64,000 nt of DNA from Toxonevra muliebris (lineage: Eukaryota > Arthropoda > Insecta > Diptera > Pallopteridae): contig OY829326.1 in assembly GCA_963691655.1 (NCBI GenBank), forward strand, positions 37,289,989 to 37,353,988. Reading direction: 5' to 3'. A model generated the notes under the pieces. It was not told the origin of the DNA, did not search any database, and saw only the letters and a program-made list of their open reading frames with translations. The translations under genes were made by a program, and so were the position numbers. Shown here in pieces: positions 22,943 through 33,600 of the stretch (its first letter is position 1; each line of letters starts with the position of its first letter).

Positions 22943-23884
22943 CAGAGCTGTAAAAGATTGCAGTCATTTCGATCTGCATTCATTGAAGTCACTGGAAATG
23001 AAGTACGTTTTCTGATTACAGTATTTGATTTCATTTGAGACTTATGACTTTAAAAAATGAAGTCACCAGTCTTTTTGAAGTCAATGACTGCTCATTGATT
23101 ATAGCAATCAATTTGAGACTTCAATGCAAATAAGTCACAATCACTCACATGACTTCACATTATACTTGAAGTCGCAGTCATGACTTCAAATTGGTTTGAA
23201 GTCTTGCAGTCACTTGAGACTTCACCTTCACTGAGTGAAGTCTGTTATTGAATGATAAAAAATATACAATATTTATAAGTAGTATAATTTTTTAATTAAA
23301 CAAAAAAGCTCCATGATTTTAACGACAATAAGACAGTTGTGAAAAAACATATAATACATATTAGCTTAGACATACATACATATAAGTAGCTAATAATAAT
23401 ACATATCAGCTTAGACATACATACATGGGCGGATATTTGCAACAAGAAAACTAATTCGTAATAAATGTGAACATGAAAATGTGTAAAATTATGAAAAAAT
23501 AACTTAAATGACTTTCAAATTATTTCAATGAATTCAACTTATTTCGGTGAAGTCAATTGACTTCATTGAAATAAAGTGAAGTCAATTGACTTCAAATGAC
23601 TGCAATTGACTTCAAGTGACTTAAATTCACTTTAAATGACTTCAAAATGAATGACTTCAAGTCAATTAATACTTTGTTGAGATTAGGACTGCAAATAAGA
23701 GACTGATCATTCATGACTTCAAAAAAATTACTTCAAAAATGAATGATAAGTCATTGACTTCAATATGACTTGTGACTTCAAAGTCTTAATTCCGCATTCA
23801 CAAAAAGACTGGATTATTGCAATCATTTTTTTTAGAAATCAGTTGACTTCAAACTTAAAAAGACTGCAATCTTTTACAGCTCTG
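22943..23884. mobile_element. Non-autonomous hAT-type element full of GACTTCA repeats
   Basis: The ends CAGAGCTGTAAAAGATTGCA and its exact reverse complement bound 942 bp. Flanks are GTTTTTTC on the left and TTTTTTTC on the right, an 8-bp duplication with one mismatch. Dozens of copies of TGACTTCA or its complement TGAAGTCA fill both halves, including palindromic TGAAGTCAATTGACTTCA. A 26-bp direct repeat containing AGCTTAGACATACATACAT occurs twice near 23360 and 23405. No coding remnant. It ends 405 bp before the sif 5' exon. Confidence 0.82.
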
Positions 23885-24289
23885 TTTTTTTCCTTTTTCT
23901 GCGAAGAATAGACATAGCGATATGTACTTGTGTGGATTTCTGGTAGTAAAGTTTTTCTTCATCGCAATTTTTGCCCATAATAAAAAATCTCACTGAAGTA
24001 CCGCTTCTCATTGTACCTCTTCTTTTCTCTCTCCATTTTCTGTTTTTATAGTTTAGTAGAGTATATAATTGAGTTGATATTTCTACTGCTGATGATTTTA
24101 CTCGCACTGTTTGAAAACTAACGATTCTGATTGACTAATTTAAAGCACTGAATCGTATCATGCTTTCTCATAATTTCAGCGAATTATAAGTTCATTCTTG
24201 ACACATACCTAAATACTATATATAATTATTTTCCAATTTTCGATTTTCTAACAAAATTATTTAATATTCTCTCTTTTATGTTTTTACAG
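23885..24289. other. Sequence just upstream of the first sif exon seen
   Basis: AT-rich; ends with a polypyrimidine tract and TTTTTACAG acceptor, so its 3' part is intronic. No core promoter elements convincing enough to call. Confidence 0.5.
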
Positions 24290-24404
24290 CGCGGCAGTCG
24301 CTACCACGCTCATCGTCACAACCAACGTTCGCAGTCGTTAAATCGCGGACAAGCGCTTTCGCAAGCAGATGTAAGCGGAATGTGGTGACATCGGGGTGCC
24401 TCAG
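24290..24404 (+). other. sif: Probable 5' non-coding exon of sif
   Basis: A strong acceptor (pyrimidine-rich tract then TTTTTACAG) ends at 24289. Good donors follow at 24371 (GAT|GTAAGC) and 24405 (CTCAG|GTAAAG). Using the second donor and joining to 24498 puts a TGA at 24386-24388 in frame with, and upstream of, the start at 24530, so the exon would be 5' untranslated. With the first donor a different frame stays open through the junction into the MGNK frame, so a longer N-terminus cannot be excluded. Base composition is clearly richer in GC than the surrounding introns, which supports a real exon. Confidence 0.6.
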
Positions 24405-24497
24405 GTAAAGGTAACTATCAAAAATCCAAACCTAATAAATGAAAAATATTAGAATTTTTACTTGATAATGAAATTAATTTGAATTATTTTAATACAG

Positions 24498-24636
24498 CTG
24501 GTGGTCAGGCTGGTTGTGCTAGCTGCGCCATGGGTAATAAATTGAGCTGCTCTTGTGCGCCGCTTATGCGGAAAGCATATCGCTATGAGGACTCACCATG
24601 GCAAACATCACGTCGTCGCGATGGTCATCTCCTGAG
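24498..24636 (+). CDS. sif: sif exon 1 (start codon exon)
   Basis: Acceptor AATACAG before 24498; donor CCTGAG|GTGA after 24636. The start codon is at 24530, in a GCGCCATGG context. It encodes residues 1-36. Gly2 with Ser6 fits the N-myristoylation consensus, and Cys7 and Cys9 are candidates for palmitoylation, which fits a protein that works under the plasma membrane. The ten codons between the acceptor and ATG are also open in frame (GGQAGCASCA). Ends in phase 2. Confidence 0.93.
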
Positions 24637-27600
24637 GTGAAATTTGTTTTTTTTTTTTTTAAATCCATATTTGTTTAATAATATTAGTGCTTGTTTTGGA
24701 TCTATATGTTTTGAAAAGTTCAAATTTTAGTATCTAGTATAAATTCACATAGCTACATAACGATGGGTCTCTGCAATAGTATGTTGAAAAAAATATTTCT
24801 GAGCTTTTTTTTTTCTTTTCTAACTTGTCAAAATTGCTGTCGATAACTCAGGTCGCTCAAAAGTTATAAAAAAATTTTGAAAAGTGTGAAACTCTTCTTA
24901 AAACTACATATTGTTGCTTTTGGACCTATCGATAAGATAAGAGATTTTAATTTTATCATCCAATCCATTCGTATGTTTTATTTTGCGCCTTAGAAAGTGT
25001 CATATTTTGTAATTTCTTCTCTTTCAAATGAAATTAGCACAAAAAATTTTTAGCAAATTTTTAAATTAAAATTATTTTTCTTTCTATTCTTGTTTATTTT
25101 TTCCTTTTTTTAATATAAAAATGTTTTCCTGTCGTCCTCTTCTTCTTTAACGTCCAACGTCCAAAATTAACCAACTAAAAAAAAAAACAAAACAAAAAAA
25201 AAAAAAATAAAAAAAATGTTACCTCAACCTTCAACCCAAAACCAACAATAACAACAAAAATAATAATAATAACTACAACAATAAACAACAACAAACACCA
25301 AAATAACAACCAACAAAATTTGAAAAAATATCAAAAACTAATTTGCATAAAAATTGGAAATTCCTCAAAAAAAAAACAACAACAAACAACTACAACAACA
25401 AACTAACGTCCTGCATCCCATCAAACTTAATTCAATAAATCAATCAATCAATCAACTTTATTATATATTTATCTCTAAAATTTTTTTTAACAAAATTTTC
25501 GAAACTTTCAAATTTCCTTAAATTTGCACCAAAAAAAAAAAAATTTTTTTGGAAATAAAATTTTGTTATGTAAAAAATTTTGCACGTAAAACGAAAATTG
25601 CAAAAAACAAAAACGTTGCCAACTATTATGACTAACCATCGATAGTTCGTTCAGGTTGTGGGCTGAGGTGTTTCATGTTTCGGCCAGCGGTGCTGGAACC
25701 GTTAAATGGCAACAAGTATCCGAAGATTTGGTTCCTGTTAACATCACATGCATCCAAGATTCACCTGAATGCGTTTTTCATATAACCGCCTACAACAGTC
25801 AGGTTGATAAAATACTCGATGTGCGACTTGTCCAACCAGGTGAGTTCAAATTGAGGAAAACCAAAATTATAAAATTTTAATATCTATATATTTATGCAGG
25901 TAAAAGTTAAGTAATAATTTTAAAAACTTGGATATATGTATATAGAAATTGATGACTAGAAACAGTTAAAAAAATACTGTAGATTTTTTCTGAGAACCGT
26001 AGTTAGTTTTACAAATCGAATCGAAATTATTCGAGGCTGGTTGGATAAGGGTTTTGAAAATGTATAGAATATCTAAAACTGAAGCGATTAAAATTTAAAG
26101 CATGAAACTATAGAGGGAGAAAAAAATTGATGTGATTGCAATTGATTAATATTTAATTGACTGAGGCTTGTGAATCATATTGATTCAAAAAATTTGAATA
26201 AATTAAAATTTCAAGTAAAATAAATATTGGGAGTATGAATGTATAAACTCGTAATTGTGACTAACTTCATATCTATCATACGCGTCATTTTTTTGACATT
26301 GACAGCTATTCTATCTCGAAGAGCGCCAAAAATACTATAAGAATTGATCTGTCAAATAATTTTCATAATTTTACAAAAGTGTTTTACTATAGCTGAAAAT
26401 GTCGAATTGCGTGCCAACAAAACAACATTAGCGGGAAGTTTTAATTTGCTTCTTCCACTTAAAGAAAAACGCAACTGAAGCACATCGTTTACTCACTGAA
26501 GCTTATCCTGACTACGTTATAGACGTTAGAATGTGTCAGGTGTGGTATTTTGATGTTGAAGACAGGGAACGTTCAGGCGGCCCAAAAAAGTTCGAAGATG
26601 AAGAATTGAAGGAATTACTCGAAGAAGATTCATGTCAAACGCAACAAGAACTTGCAGAATCTTTAGGAGTTGATCAATCAACCATTTCTAAACAATTAAA
26701 AGCATTGGGAATGATTCAAAAGCAAGGAAATTGGGTGCCGTACGAATTGAAGCCGAGAGACGTCGAACGACGATTTTTCACATGTGAACTGCTGATTGAA
26801 CGACAGAAAAGAAAGGGTTTTCTGCATCGTATTGTGACTGGCGATGAAAAGTGGATACGTTACGATAACCCAAAGCGTAAAAAATCATGGGGACCGCCCG
26901 GACATGCATCAACATCAACGGCAAAGCCGAACATCCATGGATCCAAGCTCATGCTGTGTATTTGGGGGGATATGAAAGGTGTCGTGTATAATGAGCTGTT
27001 GAAACCGAATGAAACGATCACTGGCGACCGCTACCGATTACAACTGATGAGTTTGAGCCGAGCATTAAATGATAAGAGGCCAGAATATGAGAATAGACAT
27101 GACGAAGTTATTCTTCATCACGACAATGCTCGGCCGCATGTTGCAAGGCAAGTAAAAACATACGTGGAAACGCTGAAATGGGAAGTGCTACCCCACCCAC
27201 CGTATTTTTCACACATTGCTCCTTCTGATTACCACTTGTTCCGATCGATGACACATGACCTGGCTGAACAGCACTTCCGTTCTTTCGAAGAAAAATGGGT
27301 CGATTCGTGGATAGCCTCAAAAGATGAGGAGTTCTTTCGACGTGGAATCCGTATGCTACCAGAAAGATGGGAAATGGTTGTGGCTAACGATGGACAATAC
27401 TTTAAAGAATAAATTTATAATCACTTTTTCACAATAAATGTCCAAATTGCGAAAAAAATACGAGTTTATACAATCATACTCCAATAAAAATTTTTTTTTT
27501 GTTTTAAAAAATAAATTTATTACGCCTTCTTTTCACCAAACATTTTAGTTTTTAAGAAATTTAACAAGTTCAGGCAGAGAATCGACTCGGACCAGTCTTT

Positions 27601-30600
27601 CTTTATAGTTGGTATTCTTAGATTCTTAGAGTGGTTGACGCATTGCATAGTGCTTGGCAAACAGATATCAGTAATGGGTGTTAAGCAAATTAGATTTTCT
27701 GCCGAGTCAAGGTTGGCTTCCTTTATTTTTCATTCCTTTTTCGTGGGTCATAGGTCCTAAAACTATAATATTCTGAAAATGATTTAGGGCGCAACTTATT
27801 TAGTTTCGCCACAATATCGTCTCACAGTCACTTGCTTTTAGAGCCTTTAATGCACCTGAATCACTGGATCAAAAATAATTGATAATTTTCTTCCCCAACT
27901 ATTTTTTATTATCCAGAAAATTCCATTCGAAATTACAGAATCGTGAGAAAGGATTAATTTCACCAACGATTGCTACATCATATTTTTTTTTTGTTAGGAG
28001 TATCCTAGAATTAGTATCCTTCCCGCTATTTGTAAATGAGGAGGGGGTAACCTTGACATAAATAGGAATCCTAATTTTTATATTTTATTTATTAGACGAT
28101 GTGGAGGGATGACTTACGAAAAGTGCATCGACATAGTGTTTTAAATGCTCGTTAGGTCAGGAATCTTATCAAGCCTAACTCGTATACCTTGAGAAACTAA
28201 AAACATTCCATATATTGATCAGAATAAGATGTCGTTAAAAACCTTTAAGATAATCAAATATACAAGTATATAAACTTTATAAATTTCTTTGTCTTTCTTC
28301 ATCATCAGGTACACGTATCGGACAAGCATCTGAGTGTTTTGTCTACTGGAAAGATCCAATGACAAATGATACATGGGGTCTCAATTTCACCTCCCCCATC
28401 GATGCAAAACAGTTTCGTGAATGTTGTGTAAGTATTCTCTTACGGATCAGCAAAGCCAACAACAATTGCAACAACTACAACAATAAATATATACTTAAAA
28501 ACAAATGCTTGTGGTTGTTAACTTTACAAATGAGTATATGTTAACATAACGAAAATCTCATGTTTGCTTTGCTTATACCGTTAAGACAAGGTTCAGTGCA
28601 AATCCAAAAAAAAAAAGAAAAATAAAAAAAAATAAAAAATTCAAATTTGCTAAAATCAAAAAAAAAAAAAAAAAAAAATTCGCAAATTTAAAATACAAAC
28701 AAATTAAGTTTAAACAAAAATTAAACGTTTTCATTGGAGTAGTGAATATACAAACAATCAAAATTAGAAAAGTTCAATTTACGAAAAGAAAAAAACATTT
28801 TGCCTTCATCAATTCTAAAGTATTTAATTTTTAATTTTAAGTTGTCATAATTCATCATTGTCATTTCTTTGTTGTTATGGCTTTCGCAAATATGCATTTA
28901 TATGCCATTTTAAATTGAATCAAATCAAGTCAAATCAAAATGTCATTTATAAAAATCAAAATGTCATTTATCGTACTGTATCGTACCTTATCGTTTAGGT
29001 TTAAAGATGTAGTAGATATAGTTTGTTCATCTTACATGCTCATTCCTTCATCCGTCCATGCTCATTGTCATCTAATCACACATTCATTTAATCGTTTATA
29101 TGTATGTATATTTATTCGTAAGCATAATAGTTCTATTCTATAGTCATAAAATCGTACGTAATATTCATTATCGTTATCTTGAGTCTATTAATCATTTATT
29201 TATTTCATCATTTTTCAGGTATTTTACATTGTAAAGAAATACGTTAGTATACCTCCATGTATTCGTTTTTCGTCATTTAGTTTCTATCTCTCTCCTCTAT
29301 TTATCTATATGTTTTATGACATACTTTAATTGTATATGTTCTGTCTCTCTTAAATAAATTTGTCGTCAATTCTATCTATCTCACATCAGACAAACAAAAT
29401 GAAAAAAAAAAAATAAACAACAAGAAAATCAATTTGTCTGTCAATAATATCCTTTATGGCTACTATTACTTCATATTTATTATTATAATTTTCCTCTTGT
29501 GTGTTTTCTTTGTTTGTAATTTGCAGAAGGCATGTTTAAATTTCTCCCATGTATAATAATTCGTAATAATTTCCTTTTTGCTATTAGTTTATCACTTCAC
29601 TAAAATAAAAACAAATACTTAAATACATACTTATACATACATAATACTATCATTCTCACTATGGAGAGTAAGAATATTGCGCTTAAAGAAACTCTTCCTA
29701 ATGAGACTTTATAATATTTTAAATTAATTTTAAAAACCTAAGTATAAATATATAAAAAAAATAATGATAAAGTCAGGTATGATAATATTGAGATTTGTTT
29801 TGTGAAAACTTTAACTCGTTTTTAAAAACTTTGATTTATTTAATTTATTAAATATTTTCGAATAAGTTGATACTATTTATAACAAAAGTCAAAGCTGTAA
29901 TTGCTAGAGTAAAGTGATAAAATTTAATTGAAGAGAGTGAAAACCAAAGCTATGTGACCGGGGTCTTGGTTCCAAAATTCGAAATTACTGGTGTCAAAGT
30001 CGATTGATAAAAAATAAACAGAATTTAAATCGTGCACTTACAGAAACAGCAATCGGAACTGAAGTAGACTTCAAGAGTTAGAGTCAGCTTTTTTTGTTTG
30101 AGTTCTGAGCTCTGGTGGATTCAGAGAATCGATTCTCTTCTGGGTCTGACTACAGATTCTGATAAGGAGTTAAATCATATTGAGTTGGTGGGAAATTCTT
30201 TTTTGAACGACACGAGTCGAAGGTTTTCTGATTCTAAGTTTACAGCTCTGGTGACATCTGGGTCTGACTTCTCAGCTCTAGCTAAAACTCAAATCAGACT
30301 TATCTTCTTATTCTTAAGAATCTTAAATGAGAGCAGAAACTGAAATTGCCGTTATGTTTTTAAACATTTTAAAAATAAAAATTATTCAAGCATGCTCCAG
30401 AATTCATTTTCGAGTAAAAGTGAATTGAAATCACATAAATTTCAGCTAATTGGTGCTCTAGAATTTCACTTTGTGAAATGAAATCACTAGCGTTTCACTC
30501 GTTGGTGCTCTACGATTCACTTTAACTTTTTTTTTCATACTCGTTAAAAGTGAATTTCGAACAAATTTGCATGCTCTAGAAACCGAATTCACTAAAAAAA

Positions 30601-33600
30601 GTGATTTGAATTCACTTTAGTAGCAGCAAGTGGAATAGAGCAGCCGTGCAAATGTAAGTATATTAAATAAAGAATTAATCAAGTATAAAAAATAGGAATG
30701 AAAATAAAAATTTCAAGGCGAAAGTATGAGAACCCCTCCCAGAATGCCTTATTCCTCAGGTTTATGAAAATGCATCAAGACAGTTTTTCTTCAACAACCT
30801 GTCCGATTCCTTGACAATCAGTCCAAAGACTCACAATGGGTCTGCTGCAGGTCAGCCACCTTAACCAATCAGCCAACCAAATGTAAAAAATTTGTGGCGA
30901 CAATTGATAACAGACCTTAACAGATCTGATAGGAAAAACGAAATTTTATACATATATTTTTCTAATTAAACACATCTACAGGTGTGGATGGATTGGAAGG
31001 CAAATATTAGGAAGAAAATAACGCACAACAATTCCGATGCTAGAGCGACTGGCGGCGGCCCCTTTCAATAAGTTTGTTTTGTCTTCCACAGAAGAGTCAA
31101 TTGTCGAGTGTAACAGGCACTGCACAGTTTGGTCCCTCTTCCACTTTTGAAAATGTAGACAGAACAAGCTCCGATGAGGAAATGCCGTCCACCAAGATAG
31201 CTGCTGTGGTCGCTGCTGCTTCCACGGCCGCCAATGCTCATCTTTTAATTTTTACGCTAGCATATTGGTTATCGGTTTCAATATTTAGCGTATATACAAT
31301 TAAAGCATTAATATTTTTTAGTTTTCACAAACTGTTTTGTTTTTTCCTTGCGCCAACAATCAGCTGATTAAAAATTACGTCGAATTGCAAACATTTCAAC
31401 GAGTTAGAAAAAATAGTGCTTTCTATAGCACCAAAAACAATTTCACTCGATTTCAAATTCACTCTCGAATTCACCTTCACTCGGTTTCTGGAACATGCCT
31501 GATTATTTTGATAGTATGATTTCAAAGCTCTGGTGGAAACTTAAATTCAACTGAATAAATGGGAATTTATTGTTTCTGGGAGTCAATGCTTTAGAGTCTA
31601 GTGAAATGTTAGAGCCAGATATTAGAAGTTTCAAGATCCAAATGATTGCTTTTTGAGTCTAAATTTAGAGCACTGCTAGAAACTAAAATTGAACTGACCA
31701 ACATGGAAAGTTATTACTTTCAGGAATTGGTACTATTCTGAGTATGACTCCATAGAGATAGTTTAATTATTCAAAGAATTATAATCAGCTTTTAGGAGTT
31801 TAGAAATTTAAAATAATTTTTTTGTTGAGTCTGAAACTTAATTTAAAGGGTCATTATTGTTTCTATAAAATTTGGTCGAAGATTAAGTTATGTGAAGAGT
31901 TAGGCCGTTCTCCCACTAGAGATAAAAATCGTGCCGATTTTTTGAAAGCGATTTTTTCTTGTTAAAAATCAGGAGAAAAATAGGAAGAATGACTAAAAAT
32001 TAACAATTCTACTACCTGCGAGAGCCATTAGTGTGTAAAATAACGTACTAAATTTCAGCCCAATCGGCTTTATAGAATTTCTTCAAACCCCTGGGCTGAT
32101 CAAAAAAAGGAAACGTTGTTTCGAGAAAAACGCTTTTAAAGTTAAAACAGTACATATAGTTTAACCAATAGGCGTTCTCGACTATGTGCTATAACTTCTT
32201 TAATATTTTGAATTTTGGTATGAAACTTTTACAGTATACTTTCAATATATTGTACTTTCGACATACATAATAAAAAAAATCGATTTTTTGAAACCAGACT
32301 ACATCCTTAAATAAATAAGTAAGAAATAGGAAGTTATTATTTCTGAGAACTCTGAATTCATAGGTCCAGCGTGAGTAAAATGGGACACAGTTTTCTGTTT
32401 TTAGAATTTAAGCTAGTGATTTTCTGGGTCCGACCTCATAGTTTCGGTGGGGATTTAAATCATATTGAGTGAAATTTTTATTACTACATGTCTGAAACTA
32501 TGAGTTTCTGAGTTTGTCTTTACAGCCCTGACGAAAACTTAAATACAAACTAAGTAAGACTCGAGTCACTTAAATACAAATTAAGTGACTCGAGACTTGT
32601 CTGGCTCTAACCAATATGTAAAAAAAAATTAAGTGTTAAATATTATCAAAATTTTGGCTAATTTTTTCTAACATTTCGTTTTCAATTTGATATTTTCGAC
32701 GAAAAAATCTACCAAGTTTTTAGTATATGAGACTCGATATACGTTTCTAATGTGTTTCTAACGAGAAACGTGAAAGAAATTATTCGAGTTTTATCATCCT
32801 GTATATTGGGGTCACTTATTTTCGTATTTAGATTTAACACCTTAGCTTCACACAATTCTGAATATACTTCATATAGCAAATTTCAGTTCGTTTATTACTC
32901 TCTATTTTAGGTTATCAACTTAAGAAAGTAGAAATTAAACTCAATTCCATTTCTTTATTGTTTATTACAATTTTATTTAAACAATCAAATATAATTCCAT
33001 TCTGTACGAACATAAAAGTATGCAATTAATCTATGCCCTTCTGCAACTAATATTTGAGAGCATGTAATTTCAATTTGCTATTTGTGAAACAATCAACTAT
33101 CCATAATTTTTCCAGAGTTGTTACTTGTTCTGAGCATAGCATTCAGTCTTACTCATTTGAAATAAACAACTATGATTGGTCAATTGAAAGAATGCAATGC
33201 TTTCTCTCTGAGCTTAATTTCAAGTATCAACTCTGTGAAAATGAACTACAGTTATTATTGCAGTTCTGGCTATTACTATTTCTAAAACCAGAATATTATC
33301 ATGCCTGATCATAAATGCCTGCGGGTGCACACTTCAAAACATTATATATCCTCATTTTCTAAATGTTCCTTTGTTCCAGCGTTACATTCCGGCTAAATTT
33401 ATATCAAACCAAATTGAGTATTCACAATTCAGTTCACTTTTAATATTTCAATGTGTACACATTTAAACTTCAATCACTAAGACTCCTTCACTAACTCGCT
33501 CACTATATATCTCTCTCTCTCTAAATGTAAATGTTAACACTCTCTCACACACTCTCTCGATGTTTGTTCTTCAAAGTATTCACTCGCAATTAATTACAAA

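Larger units (their letters stand above)
29990..32620. repeat. Degenerate satellite-like tract (interrupted)
   Basis: Repeated blocks containing TCTGGGTCTGAC, GCTCTGGTGGAAACTTAAAT and AAATCATATTGAGT occur at about 30098-30330, 31520-31860 and 32330-32600, in the same orientation and with variable spacing. The tract is split by the element at 30387-31501 and by a different repeat at 31990-32310. The unit seems to be roughly 150-200 bp, but divergence prevents a firm period. Confidence 0.5.

Noticed and set aside
22943..23884. CRISPR-like array suggested by regularly recurring short words
   Set aside because: The words are 8-mers in both orientations without constant-length spacers, in an animal genome, and lie between transposon ends.
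26531..27412. Long open frame as a host gene
   Set aside because: It is a mariner transposase lying between matching terminal repeats and TA duplications.
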